DNA of 64,000 nucleotides from Paracoccus sp. R12_2 (GCF_017744015.1 NZ_JAGHRA010000001.1:496001-560000); one strand, 5' to 3'; shown: positions 21,017 to 30,205, counted from the stretch's first letter. Notes: generated by a model from the letters alone, not told the origin. Made by a program: numbers and translations.

Positions 21017-22549
21017 ATGCGGGGACCGCACAATATCCTGCGCCTGATCCGGACAGGCGCCACCTTCGAACGCACGGGCGCCATGGGCGCTGTGCTGGAC
21101 GCGATGGAAGCACCGCCCCGGCTGCGATTGGCCGCGCGCGTGCTGGGCTGGCCGTTCCGCTGGCTGGGCTATGCGGGCGATCCCGATCTGCCGCCGATCA
21201 CGCGCGCCATCACCGCGTTGGGCCCGGCCTATATCAAGTTTGGCCAGATCCTTTCGACCCGCGCCGATGTCGTGGGCGCCGAACTGGCCGACCAGCTGCG
21301 GATGTTGCAGGACAGGTTGCCGCCGTTTCCGACCCCGATCGCCAAGGAGATCGTCGAGGCCGAGCTGCGCCAGCCCGTAAATGCCCTGTTTTCCGAGTTT
21401 TCCGAGCCCGTGGCCGCCGCGTCGATCGCGCAGGTGCATCGCGCCCGGATCCGCGAAACCGGGCAAGAGGTCGCGGTCAAGGTTCTGCGTCCGGGAATCG
21501 GTGCCGCGTTCCGCCGAGATATCGACGCCTTTCACTTCGCCGCCTCGATCATCGAGGCGTTGTCGCCCGGCAGTCGGCGCCTGCGCCCGCGCGACGTGGT
21601 CAGCCATTTCGAAAGCGTCGTGACCGGCGAACAGGACATGCGGCTTGAGGCAGCGGCGGCATCCGAATTTGCCGAGAACACCCGCGAGGACGCGAATTTC
21701 CAGATCCCGGCCCCGCATTGGCATCTGTCGGGACGGCGCGTTCTGACCGCGGACTGGGCCGAGGGGTTGCCGATGGGCGACCCGCAGGCGTTGATCGCCG
21801 CCGGCCATGACGTGACTCATATCGCGACGCGCGTGATTCAGCTGTTCCTGCAGCACGCGCTGCGGGACGGGTTCTTTCACGGGGACATGCATCACGGCAA
21901 TCTGAAGGTGGCGCGCAATGGCGACGTGATCGCCTATGATTTCGGGATCATGGGCGAGATCGACGAATATACCCGCCGCGTCTATGCCGAGATCCTGATG
22001 GGCTTCATCCAGCGCGACTATCGGCGCGTCGCAAGGGTGCATTTCGAGGCCGGCTATGTTCCGCGCGACCGCGACGAAGCGCAGTTCGCCCGCGCCCTGC
22101 GTGCCGTGGGCGAGCCGATCTTCGGGGCCGACGCATCGCGGATCTCGATGGCCAATCTGCTGGCCTATCTGTTCGAGGTGACCGAACGTTTCGGGATGCG
22201 GACCCAGACCCAGCTTATCCTGCTGCAGCGCACCATGGTCGTGGTCGAGGGTGTCGCCCGCTCGGTCGATCCGCAACTGAACATCTGGGAAGCGGCGCGC
22301 CCGGTCGTGTCGGACTATATCAAGTCAAATCTCGGTCCGCGCGCACTTGCCGGTGACATGGCGAAGGTCGCGCAGACGGTCGGCCGCTTTGGTCCGCTGC
22401 TGCCGCGGATCGTGGAGCAGGCCCTGTGGGAACGCGCACACCCCGAGGAACGCAATCCGCAACCCCAGACGAGGCCCGATATTCCCGCCTGGCTGGTCGC
22501 AGGCCTGTCGCTGGCCGCTGGCGCGGCGATCGGGCTGGTGCTTGGCTGA
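21017..22549 (+). CDS. ubiB: UbiB/ABC1-family atypical kinase for ubiquinone synthesis
   Basis: A 510-residue protein with the UbiB KxGQ motif (YIKFGQILSTRAD), the ATP-binding lysine in VAVKVLRPG, DMHHGN in place of the usual DPHPGN catalytic loop, and DFGIMG as the metal-binding motif. The last 25 residues form a glycine/alanine-rich membrane helix, as in other UbiB proteins. It supports late hydroxylation steps of ubiquinone synthesis. It starts immediately after ubiE. The usual downstream coaBC is absent here. Confidence 0.94.
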   Translation: MRGPHNILRLIRTGATFERTGAMGAVLDAMEAPPRLRLAARVLGWPFRWLGYAGDPDLPPITRAITALGPAYIKFGQILSTRADVVGAELADQLRMLQDRLPPFPTPIAKEIVEAELRQPVNALFSEFSEPVAAASIAQVHRARIRETGQEVAVKVLRPGIGAAFRRDIDAFHFAASIIEALSPGSRRLRPRDVVSHFESVVTGEQDMRLEAAAASEFAENTREDANFQIPAPHWHLSGRRVLTADWAEGLPMGDPQALIAAGHDVTHIATRVIQLFLQHALRDGFFHGDMHHGNLKVARNGDVIAYDFGIMGEIDEYTRRVYAEILMGFIQRDYRRVARVHFEAGYVPRDRDEAQFARALRAVGEPIFGADASRISMANLLAYLFEVTERFGMRTQTQLILLQRTMVVVEGVARSVDPQLNIWEAARPVVSDYIKSNLGPRALAGDMAKVAQTVGRFGPLLPRIVEQALWERAHPEERNPQPQTRPDIPAWLVAGLSLAAGAAIGLVLG

Positions 22550-22593
22550 TCACCGCGGCCCGTGCATGCGGATCGCAGTAAGGCAAGGCGAGA

Positions 22594-22929
22594 TCAGAAA
22601 CAGAGGATCTCGGCCTCGGCTTCCGCGCGGCGCAGCTTGGCCACGATCTCGGTCATTTCGGCCATGCCCTTGAACATCGAGGCGCGCTCTCCGGTGACCT
22701 GCCGCATCCGCAGGACCGTCTCGGCGCTGACATAATCCTCATAGGGCAGCACGGTCGCGATCTGGTCTATGGCGCAGGAACAGCGGTCCAGCATCTCGCG
22801 GTTCTCGCCGTTGGTTGCCATGCAGGTAAAGACATATTCGGCGCGGGCATTGGTCGGGTAATCGTTGACGGCCTGCGCCCAGGCTGCCGGGGCTGTCAGC
22901 GCGGCGATCAGCACAAGTGCGCGCTTCAT
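22594..22929 (-). CDS. Small secreted cysteine-containing protein of unknown function
   Basis: A 111-residue protein with a signal peptide (residues 1-18, cleavage after AWA). The mature part has cysteines in FTCMAT, a CSC pair in DRCSCAID, and at ILCF near the C-terminus, so it can form periplasmic disulfides or bind a ligand. I do not recognise the family by name. Its ATG overlaps the stop of the next secreted-protein gene (ATGA), so it is the last gene of the five-gene kinase/FIST/regulator cluster. Confidence 0.75.
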   Translation of the reverse strand: MKRALVLIAALTAPAAWAQAVNDYPTNARAEYVFTCMATNGENREMLDRCSCAIDQIATVLPYEDYVSAETVLRMRQVTGERASMFKGMAEMTEIVAKLRRAEAEAEILCF

Positions 22930-23549
22930 TGCAGCACCATCCGATTGACATAGCCGGGCCCGGTGTCGGCGGTTTCTGCCCGCAATTCGCGGATCGGCGC
23001 CTTCGGATCGTCCGACAACATGAAGGTCAGGCGCAGCGACTGAAAGCCCTGCATCCGTTCGGCGTTCGGATCGTTCTCGAAGGGCTGGAACACCGCGGTT
23101 GCGCCATCGTCGTCGCGGGTGATCTGTCCGCCCCGGAAAACCGCGTCTTTGATCCGGTTGCGGATGTAATGGGGGCTGCCGCCGGTCAGACCGGCCATGT
23201 CGCGGGCAGTCTGTTCCAGAAAGAAGATCAGCACCGGGTCGCCGCCCGAGATCGGGAACGGCCCGATCTTGCGTGTGCGGCTGTCGGTCTTCTGAGTGAT
23301 CTGCAGGACCGGCTTCTGGTCCGAAGGGTCGATCGTCTGACCCAGCGCGACCGAGCCGTCATCGACATGCAGGAAGCCGGGCTTTTCGGGGCCTTCGACA
23401 TGCAGCGACCAGGTCAGCGGCCGGTCCTTCAGATCCCACGGGCCGCGATCGGCAAAGACCGCATCCCCGGCCTCTCCCGCCGACAGGGTGGCGGGCGCGG
23501 CGATGCAGGTCATGACCAGCCACATCGCGGTGGCGATGGCGCGTTTCAT
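22926..23549 (-). CDS. Secreted protein of unknown function in the FIST locus
   Basis: A 207-residue protein. Residues 1-24 form a signal peptide (cleavage near LSA), and the rest is soluble and beta-rich, with no motif that I recognise. The ATG at 23549 is chosen because GGAGGAA lies just upstream; the open frame extends further but without a better start. It overlaps the small cysteine protein by 4 nt and follows the hybrid kinase gene with a 93-bp gap. The link to the kinase is by position only. Confidence 0.75.
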   Translation of the reverse strand: MKRAIATAMWLVMTCIAAPATLSAGEAGDAVFADRGPWDLKDRPLTWSLHVEGPEKPGFLHVDDGSVALGQTIDPSDQKPVLQITQKTDSRTRKIGPFPISGGDPVLIFFLEQTARDMAGLTGGSPHYIRNRIKDAVFRGGQITRDDDGATAVFQPFENDPNAERMQGFQSLRLTFMLSDDPKAPIRELRAETADTGPGYVNRMVLQ

Positions 23550-23642
23550 CCAAGGTTCCTCCCATTCGTCGCGACCAGACTTGCGCCGGCAGGCGCGAAG
23601 GGCAAGCCCCGGAACCGCCGGTCTCAACCCTTCGTCTCAGCC

Positions 23643-24971
23643 TCAGCCCAGAATGCGGCCCAGAACCTCGGCCAGTTCCGACGGACGCACGGGCTTTTCC
23701 AGTGCGATGACACCCATCGCGGCGCAGGCGCGTGCGATTTCGGGGTCGCGATGCGCGGTGATCATCACGGCGGGTACGCTGCGGCTTGCCCGCCCGCGCA
23801 GGGTTTCGATTGCGGCGACACCGGTATCGCCGTTCTCAAGGTGATAATCGGCCAGGATCACGTCCGGCGGCTCTTCGCCCATCGTCGCGACCGCCTCGGC
23901 CGTGCCGCCGGTCACGCGCGCGACCATGCCCAGCCTGTCCTGCAGGATCACCTCGTAGCCGCGCCGCATGCCGGGGTCGTTCTCGATCACCAGTGCGACG
24001 CGCCCGCGCAGGTTCAGCAGCGCCGTGTCGGGCGGTTCTACGCATCGGTCGCCGCCGCCTTCCGCGACCGGCGGCAATCCGACCCGAAAGAGGGTTCCGC
24101 GCATCGCCTCGGAATTCAGGCTGATCGGGTGCCCCAGCTTGCTGCAGGCGCGGCGCACGATGGACAGGCCCAGACCCATGCCGGGGGTGCCGTGATCGTT
24201 TCCCAGCCGCTGAAATTCGTCAAAGATCCGGTTGCGGTCCACGGCGGGAATTCCCATGCCACTGTCATAGACGCACAGCCAGCACAGCCCGCCCTTGCGG
24301 CGCATGCCCACCACCACGCCGCCCTGATTGGTGTATTTTATCGCGTTCGATACCAGGTTCTGCGCGATCCGCCGCAGGAAGACCGGATCGCTTTCCACAA
24401 CAGCGTCCGTGGGCACAAAGCTGAGCCGCAGTCCCTTCGCCTCGGCCAAGGGTGCATATTCGGCGGCAAGCCGGCGGAACAGTTCCCCCAGCGCGACAGG
24501 CTGGCGATGAAATTCGATCCGCTGGCTGTCCAGGCGCGAGATGTCCAGAACCGCATGCATCAGCTGTTCGACCGATTCGAAGGCACCGGAAAGACGTTCC
24601 GACAGTTCCTTCTGGTGATCGTCCATCGGCGTGTCGGCCAGCGCCGACAGGAACAGCCGCGCGGCCGAAAGGGGTTGCAGCAGGTCGTGGCTGGCGGCAC
24701 GCAGGAAACGTGTCTTCGACCGGTTCGCCTCTTCCGCTGCGGCGCGGGCGACCGCCAGTTCGCGGTTGCGCTGCGACAGGTCGGCCAACGCCTTCTCAAG
24801 CTGCCTGGTGCGGGTAAGAACCTCTTGCTCCAAAGCGACGGCGGCCTGGAACATCGACCAGGCCGATCCGCGCGACTCCTCAAGCCGGTCGATCCTGTCG
24901 ATCAGGACCGTGTTGATCCGGCGCAGCTTCTGGATCTGCCGCTGGGGCGGATCGTCGTCACGCAGCATCAT
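23643..24971 (-). CDS. Soluble hybrid histidine kinase/response regulator (NahK/ErcS'-like)
   Basis: A 442-residue protein with no membrane segment and no recognisable sensor domain. A coiled coil (about residues 10-85) leads into the HisKA domain with phospho-acceptor His95 in ASHDLLQP, then a HATPase domain (NLVSNAIKY, DSGMGI, GMGLGLS) and a receiver domain whose phospho-acceptor is Asp375 in LADYHL. The SHDLLQPL H-box is typical of NahK/ErcS'-type kinases. The start overlaps the FIST gene by 14 nt, which suggests that FIST is its signal partner. FlhS of Paracoccus, a methanol/formaldehyde regulator, is a possible relative; not proven. Confidence 0.88.
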   Translation of the reverse strand: MMLRDDDPPQRQIQKLRRINTVLIDRIDRLEESRGSAWSMFQAAVALEQEVLTRTRQLEKALADLSQRNRELAVARAAAEEANRSKTRFLRAASHDLLQPLSAARLFLSALADTPMDDHQKELSERLSGAFESVEQLMHAVLDISRLDSQRIEFHRQPVALGELFRRLAAEYAPLAEAKGLRLSFVPTDAVVESDPVFLRRIAQNLVSNAIKYTNQGGVVVGMRRKGGLCWLCVYDSGMGIPAVDRNRIFDEFQRLGNDHGTPGMGLGLSIVRRACSKLGHPISLNSEAMRGTLFRVGLPPVAEGGGDRCVEPPDTALLNLRGRVALVIENDPGMRRGYEVILQDRLGMVARVTGGTAEAVATMGEEPPDVILADYHLENGDTGVAAIETLRGRASRSVPAVMITAHRDPEIARACAAMGVIALEKPVRPSELAEVLGRILG

Positions 24972-26139
24972 GATGCCCCGACGGCCCCGAGCCCGCCTCG
25001 GGCGGTGTCATGAAGGCAAGGCCGACGAATGTCTGGTTCACATGCATTCCGCTGTGCTGTTCCCCATAGGTGTTGAAGCCCGCGACCCGGTAGCGGGTGA
25101 ACAGGTCGGACATCGCCTGCGTCAGCCCCGCGCGTTCAAGTGCCAGCCGCCGCAGGATGCAGTCGAATCCCAGCACCATCAAGGGTGGTCGCGGCAAAGC
25201 CTCCAGCGCCTCGGCGAAACCCTGCGTCAGATCCTCGGCCCGCCCCAGCGTCAGGACGGTGCCGGTGTCGATGGATGACATCAGCGACAGGCCGCCATCA
25301 TCGGTCAGGGCGCTGATGGCGCGGACATGGTGGCGCCGCCCCATGCGCAGCAGCAGCGGGTGCCGCGCGAATTCCGTGGGCGTCAGCCGTTCGGGCGGAA
25401 TTCCGGTGATGCGGGCATATTCCTCGGCCGCCGGTTCGGCGTTCAGTTCCAGGATGCGTCGCTTGTCGGGAATGGCCGCGGTCACGACCGCGCGCGTGGC
25501 GGTCGGGCTGAAATGCGCAAAAGTCACCTCGCTGACCGCCAGATCGGTCTCGACCAGCAGGAACACCGCCGCGTTTGAAAACACCCGCCCCTCGGCCAGC
25601 AGCGAGGTGCTGCGAAAATCCAGCCCGTCGCCCGCCGACCCGCCAAGCGTGGGAACCGCCGGAAGGGCGGCGTCAATGGTGGCAACCAGCGCATCTTCCT
25701 GCCCCGCGATGCCATCGACCAGCAGCAGCCCGAACAGGGAGCGGCGCGGATCAGGCGTGAATCCCGCCTGCATGCGGCGCAATGACGACATCCAGTGGGA
25801 CACCGGCAGGGATGACAGATTGTCCAGCACGATGCTGCGCGCCCGGAAACTGCCGGACGGAAAACCGATCGCGACGACACTGCCCGAGGCATAGCCGGAT
25901 GGGCCGATCTCTCCGGCAGAGGAACATCCGGCGATCACGCAGCCCTCGGGCAGTCCCGCCCGCAACCCCGCATCGAGATGCGAAAGATCGTCGCCGCGCG
26001 CGCCGAATATCAGCACCAGCGACGGTTCGGCGGCGCGCAGGCCGGCCAGAAGCGTTGGGACCGCCTCGGCCCCGGTCCGGTCGGCCTGCACGGCCACCGG
26101 CCCGGCGGCGCCCTCCTTCGCAGCCGGGCCGGTATCCAT
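24958..26139 (-). CDS. FIST-domain signal-transduction protein
   Basis: A 393-residue protein with the FIST N-domain signatures GCSSAGEIG (about residues 72-80) and GGSAGDGLDF near 163, followed by a FIST C-domain with the HSGMHVNQTFVGLAF ending. FIST domains are predicted small-ligand sensors, often thought to bind amino acids. No membrane segment is visible. Its ATG overlaps the stop of the response regulator by 1 nt and its end overlaps the kinase start by 14 nt, so the three proteins are translationally coupled and likely act together. Confidence 0.88.
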   Translation of the reverse strand: MDTGPAAKEGAAGPVAVQADRTGAEAVPTLLAGLRAAEPSLVLIFGARGDDLSHLDAGLRAGLPEGCVIAGCSSAGEIGPSGYASGSVVAIGFPSGSFRARSIVLDNLSSLPVSHWMSSLRRMQAGFTPDPRRSLFGLLLVDGIAGQEDALVATIDAALPAVPTLGGSAGDGLDFRSTSLLAEGRVFSNAAVFLLVETDLAVSEVTFAHFSPTATRAVVTAAIPDKRRILELNAEPAAEEYARITGIPPERLTPTEFARHPLLLRMGRRHHVRAISALTDDGGLSLMSSIDTGTVLTLGRAEDLTQGFAEALEALPRPPLMVLGFDCILRRLALERAGLTQAMSDLFTRYRVAGFNTYGEQHSGMHVNQTFVGLAFMTPPEAGSGPSGHHDAA

Positions 26140-26846
26140 CAGCCGGCCTCGAACAGCCGGACGGAATTCGCAAGAAGCACCGCCTGCGTGCGGCGCCTTG
26201 CATTGATCTTGGACATGATCGCCGTGATATGGGTCTTGACCGTGGCTTCGGCGATCGACAGTTCGTAGCTGATTTCCTTGTTGGCCTTGCCTTGGCAGAT
26301 CAGCCGCAGAATCCGCATCTGCTGGGGTGTCAGCGTTGCAAAGCGGCGGGCCAGTTCGGCCTTCGCCTCGTCCTCGGCACCGGCCTTTCCGGGCTCATAG
26401 CCTTCGGGCGTGACATGTTCGCCGTCCCACATCCGGCGCAGGCTGTCGACCAGCGCCTCGCGGCTGAGAGACTTGCTGATATAGCCCTGCGCGCCAGCCG
26501 CCATCGCGGCCGAGATCATCGCCCCCTCCAGATCGGCCGAGATCATCGTGATCGGCACATCCGGCAATTGTCGGCGCAGCGCTACGATGCCTTCGGCGCC
26601 GCGTGCATCGGGCAGATTCAGGTCCAGGATCACCGCATCCGGCGCCCCCTGCGACTTGATCTGCTCGACCGCGGCGCCAAGGCTGCGCGCGGTGCGCACG
26701 TTCTTCAATCCAAAGCTGATCTTCAGCGTCAGCGCCAAAGCGTCGCACATCAGCGGATGGTCGTCGACGATCAGGATCTCGCGAACCTGGTCGGCATTTG
26801 GTCGTGGCGAATGCGACGGTCGCGCCTGCATGGCTGCGGCTGTCAT
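26139..26846 (-). CDS. LuxR/NarL-family response regulator
   Basis: A 235-residue regulator. The receiver domain (about residues 23-140) has the acidic pair VDDH and phospho-acceptor Asp75 in AVILDLNLPD. The LuxR-type HTH (about 165-228) has KEISYELSIAEATVKTHITAIM. The ATG at 26846 is chosen for its GGAGC ribosome-binding site. It is the first gene of the leftward cluster and probably receives phosphate from the neighbouring kinase. It may control the divergent importer. FlhR of Paracoccus and ErbR of Pseudomonas are plausible relatives. Confidence 0.9.
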   Translation of the reverse strand: MTAAAMQARPSHSPRPNADQVREILIVDDHPLMCDALALTLKISFGLKNVRTARSLGAAVEQIKSQGAPDAVILDLNLPDARGAEGIVALRRQLPDVPITMISADLEGAMISAAMAAGAQGYISKSLSREALVDSLRRMWDGEHVTPEGYEPGKAGAEDEAKAELARRFATLTPQQMRILRLICQGKANKEISYELSIAEATVKTHITAIMSKINARRRTQAVLLANSVRLFEAG

Positions 26847-27029
26847 GATAGCTCCTCCCTGTGACGATCTTACGGCCTCCTCCCCCGAGGCCGCAACATT
26901 CTTTCGCGATCTTAGGCTGCGCGCGGCGCAAGGCAAGGCCGCATCTCATCCCAAAGTTGGACAAGCTGGCTATTGTCGGCCGGAACCTTGCGTGACACCC
27001 TTTTCCCTTGAATGGGGAGGAAATCTGTC
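26847..27029. promoter_or_regulatory. Divergent promoter region between regulator and importer
   Basis: A 183-bp gap with a perfect 7-bp hairpin CGGCCTC/GAGGCCG (26873-26893) that would lie in the regulator's 5' leader. No convincing -35/-10 pair was found for either side. It is the likely target for the LuxR-type regulator (inference). Confidence 0.4.
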
Positions 27030-28016
27030 ATGTTTGCTGCGCGCATTGTCGCGGCGCTTTTCTGCGTGATCCTGGCATCTGCGCTGGGCGGACCGGCGCA
27101 GGCACAGGACGAAAGCCTGCCAGAGATCACCGTGGGTGCGCTGCAGAACGGCACCGTCACCTGGGAACTGCAGACGATCATCGATCAGGGTCTGGATCGC
27201 GACAACGGCTTCCGGCTGCGCGTCCTGCCGTTGGCCGGGAATCCCGCCACCCAGATCGCCATGAACGGCGGCGAGGTGGACAGTATCGTGTCCGACTGGC
27301 TGTGGGTGGCGCAGAACCGTGCGAGGGGCGCGGACTTCACCTTCCTGCCCTATTCGACGGCAGTCGGCGGGCTGGTCGTGCCGGCTGACAGCGATGTTGC
27401 CGGACCGGACGATCTTGACGGCGGCAGGATCGGCATCGCTGGCGGTCCGGTGGACAAAAGCTGGCTGATCCTGCGTGCCTGGCATCGTCAGCAGGCGGGT
27501 GCCGATCTGGCGGATGTGACCGAACAGGTCTTTGGCGCACCGCCGGTGATCCAGAACGCCGCTGAAACCGGTCAGGTCGATGCGGCGGTGAATTTCTGGC
27601 ACTATCTGGCGCGGATGAAGGCGGGCGGCATGCGCGAGGTGATCGATGTCGCACAGGCGGCAGGCGATCTGGGGTTGGATCCGTCCACGCCGCTTCTGGG
27701 CTATGTGCTGCGCGACAGCTGGATCGAGGATCATCCAGATCTGGCGCGTGGCCTGGCCCGCGCCTCTCGGCAGGCCAAGGACATGCTGGCACAGGACGAC
27801 GCCCTGTGGGATCGGCTTCGTCCGATCATGGACGCCGCCAACGATGCCGAGTTCGCGGCGCTGCGCGCGGGATGGCGGGCGGGTATCCCGCCTGCGGGTC
27901 CGGTCGATGCCGCCAACGCACAGGCCATGTTCTCGATCATGGCGGAGCTGGGCGGAGAGGAACTGACCGGCGGCCTCAGCCGACTGCCCGACGGATTGTT
28001 CTGGTCGGGTGATTAG
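27030..28016 (+). CDS. ABC transporter substrate-binding protein, NitT/TauT/SsuA-like
   Basis: A 328-residue periplasmic protein with a signal peptide (cleavage near AQAQ, residue about 25). The fold markers (VGALQNGTVTWEL, a NGGEVDSIVSDWLW segment, a two-lobe length) match the NMT1/SsuA-type binders for sulfonates, nitrate or similar compounds. The ATG at 27030 follows GGGGAGG and is preferred to the ATG at 27012. The ligand is not known. It is the first gene of a three-gene importer operon divergent from the response regulator. Confidence 0.82.
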   Translation: MFAARIVAALFCVILASALGGPAQAQDESLPEITVGALQNGTVTWELQTIIDQGLDRDNGFRLRVLPLAGNPATQIAMNGGEVDSIVSDWLWVAQNRARGADFTFLPYSTAVGGLVVPADSDVAGPDDLDGGRIGIAGGPVDKSWLILRAWHRQQAGADLADVTEQVFGAPPVIQNAAETGQVDAAVNFWHYLARMKAGGMREVIDVAQAAGDLGLDPSTPLLGYVLRDSWIEDHPDLARGLARASRQAKDMLAQDDALWDRLRPIMDAANDAEFAALRAGWRAGIPPAGPVDAANAQAMFSIMAELGGEELTGGLSRLPDGLFWSGD

Positions 28017-28791
28017 CGGGCGGCGACATCGGAAGTCTGGCACCGGCGCTGTGCCGGGCGTCCTGTCGCTGGCGGCGATGCTGGTGCTTTGGGTGGTGGT
28101 TGCCCGGATCTCGGACAACCCCCGGACCATGCCCGGCCCCGAGGCGGTGGCGATGCGCCTGTGGCAGATCACCGTGATGGGCGAATTGTGGTTCCACGCC
28201 GGAATGACCCTGTTCAGGGTGCTTGCCAGTTTCGCACTGGCGATGGCGGTGGGGGTGGCGCTGGGGCTGTGGATGGGACGGTCGCGGACAGCCGATCACT
28301 GGCTCAATCCGGGGTTGGTCATCGCGCTGAACGTACCGGCGCTGGTCATCATCGTGCTGGCATATATCTGGATCGGCCTGAACGAAGTCGCGGCGATCCT
28401 GGCCGTGGCGCTGAACAAGATTCCCGTGGTGACGGTGATGCTGCGCGAAGGCACGCGCGCCCTGCGCCCGGATCTGGACGACATGGCGATGGCGTTCCGA
28501 ATGTCGCGTGCGGCGCGATTGCGCCATGTGGTGATGCCGCAGCTTGCGCCGCATGTCGCGGCGGCGGCACGGGCGGGGATCTCGTTGATCTGGAAGATCG
28601 TCCTTGTGGTCGAGTTTCTTGGGCGATCGAACGGCGTCGGCTTCAAGATCCACCTGCTGTTTTCCAACTTCGACGTTGCAGGCGTGCTGGCTTGGGCGCT
28701 GGCCTTCGTCGCCGTCATGCTGGCCATCGACATCGTCGTGTTGCGCCCGTGGGAGGCACGGCTGAGCCGTTGGCGTCGCGATGAGGATTGA
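28009..28791 (+). CDS. ABC transporter permease, SsuC/TauC-like
   Basis: A 260-residue inner-membrane protein with about six helices. The EAA-type cytoplasmic loop is seen as AFRMSRAARLRHVVMPQL near residue 165. It starts with GTG and overlaps the binding-protein gene by 8 nt and the ATPase by 11 nt. It would form the channel of the importer. The substrate is unknown. Confidence 0.88.
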   Translation: MISGRRHRKSGTGAVPGVLSLAAMLVLWVVVARISDNPRTMPGPEAVAMRLWQITVMGELWFHAGMTLFRVLASFALAMAVGVALGLWMGRSRTADHWLNPGLVIALNVPALVIIVLAYIWIGLNEVAAILAVALNKIPVVTVMLREGTRALRPDLDDMAMAFRMSRAARLRHVVMPQLAPHVAAAARAGISLIWKIVLVVEFLGRSNGVGFKIHLLFSNFDVAGVLAWALAFVAVMLAIDIVVLRPWEARLSRWRRDED

Positions 28792-29383
28792 TATTCAGCG
28801 AAAATCCTTTGGCGGACCCGATGTGCTGGGCCGGCTTCGGCTGGATATACGGCGCGGGCAGCGGATCGCGGTCCTGGGGCCGTCCGGAATCGGGAAATCC
28901 ACCCTGCTGCGGATCATCGCCGGTCTCGACCGTGATTTTCAGGGCAGCGTCGGCGGGGACGAACGTCTGTCGGTGGTGTTTCAGGAACCGACCCTGCTGC
29001 CATGGCGTCGGGCGCTGGACAACATCACCATTCCGACTGGCTGCAATCCGGCGCTGGCCCGCGACCTGTTGGCGCGGGTCGGCCTGCAAGATCAGGTGGA
29101 CCGGTTTCCCCGGCAGATGTCTTTGGGGCAGCAGCGCCGGCTTTCGCTGGCCCGCGCCTTTGCGGCCCGGCCCGACATCCTGCTGATGGACGAGCCCTTC
29201 GCCAGCCTTGATCCAGACACGGCGACACGGATGATCGCCCTGACCGGGGATCTGCTGGATCACAGCGGCGCCGGGCTGATCCTGGTCACGCACGATGCCC
29301 GCGAACCGGCGCGGCTGGCGGCGCGGCCGCTGATGCTGCGCGGTGATCCGGCAACGCTGCACGAGGACCGGCAGGCGAACTGA
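28781..29383 (+). CDS. ABC transporter ATP-binding protein, short SsuB-like
   Basis: A 200-residue ATPase, shorter than most of its family (about 240-260). Walker A is GPSGIGKST, the Q-loop is VFQEPTLLPWR, Walker B is ILLMDEP and the H-loop is LVTHD. The signature motif reads MSLGQQ instead of LSGGQ. It overlaps the permease by 11 nt. It energises the importer; two copies would be needed. Confidence 0.88.
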   Translation: MRIDIQRKSFGGPDVLGRLRLDIRRGQRIAVLGPSGIGKSTLLRIIAGLDRDFQGSVGGDERLSVVFQEPTLLPWRRALDNITIPTGCNPALARDLLARVGLQDQVDRFPRQMSLGQQRRLSLARAFAARPDILLMDEPFASLDPDTATRMIALTGDLLDHSGAGLILVTHDAREPARLAARPLMLRGDPATLHEDRQAN

Positions 29384-29414
29384 GCGCCGCAAGTCCCCGT
29401 GCAGTCCTGCGCGG

Positions 29415-30101
29415 TCAGGCGACCAGACGGTATCCGCCCGATTCGGTCACCAGCAGGCGTGCGTTCGACGGATCGGGCTCGATCTTCTGGCGCAGCCGAT
29501 AGATATGGGTCTCAAGCGTGTGGGTGGTCACGCCGGCGTTGTAGCCCCAGACCTCGTGCAGCAGCACATCGCGCGGCACCACCCCGTCCTGCGCGCGATA
29601 CAGGAATTTCAGAATGTTGGTTTCCTTTTCGGTCAACCGGATCTTGCGATCCTTCTGATCGATCAGCATCTTCATCGCCGGCTTGAACGTATAGGGTCCA
29701 AGCTGGAAGATCGCGTCCTCGGACTGCTCATGCGTGCGCAGCTGTGCGCGCAGACGGGCCAGCAGGACCGGGAACTTGAACGGCTTGGTCACATAATCGT
29801 TGGCGCCCGCGTCCAGCCCCAGGATCGTGTCCGCATCCGTATCGTGGCCGGTCAGCATCACGATCGGACATTTCACGTTCAGCTTGCGCAGCTTCTTGCA
29901 CAGCTCGCGCCCGTCCGTGTCGGGCAGGCCGACATCCAGGATCACCAGATCATAGATCGCGTTCTTACTGGCCTCGACCGCCTCGGCGCCGTTGCCTGCC
30001 TCGATCACGTCGAAATCGTCGGTGGCGACCAGTTGTTCGGCCAAGGCCTCGCGCAGGTCTTCCTCGTCATCGACCAGCAGGATCTTTTTCAGTCCGGGCA
30101 T
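29415..30101 (-). CDS. OmpR/PhoB-family response regulator (possibly CenR-like)
   Basis: A 228-residue regulator. The receiver domain has VDDEED near residue 10 and phospho-acceptor Asp56 in LVILDVGLPD, and the C-terminal winged helix has GVTTHTLETHIYRLRQKI. No cognate kinase lies next to it. The ATG at 30101 is preceded by AGGAGG. The N-terminus MPGLKKILLVDDEEDL and the orphan state recall the alphaproteobacterial envelope regulator CenR, but this is a low-confidence suggestion, so no symbol is given. It is divergent from ribA. Confidence 0.9.
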   Translation of the reverse strand: MPGLKKILLVDDEEDLREALAEQLVATDDFDVIEAGNGAEAVEASKNAIYDLVILDVGLPDTDGRELCKKLRKLNVKCPIVMLTGHDTDADTILGLDAGANDYVTKPFKFPVLLARLRAQLRTHEQSEDAIFQLGPYTFKPAMKMLIDQKDRKIRLTEKETNILKFLYRAQDGVVPRDVLLHEVWGYNAGVTTHTLETHIYRLRQKIEPDPSNARLLVTESGGYRLVA

Positions 30102-30205
30102 GCTTGCCTCCTTTGCCTCACTTGCGCAAAGGAGTGGGGTCACACCCGGCCGCCGTCCAGCGACATGTCGAAATTCTCACATGGAGTTGTCGGAAAAAGC
30201 CACTA

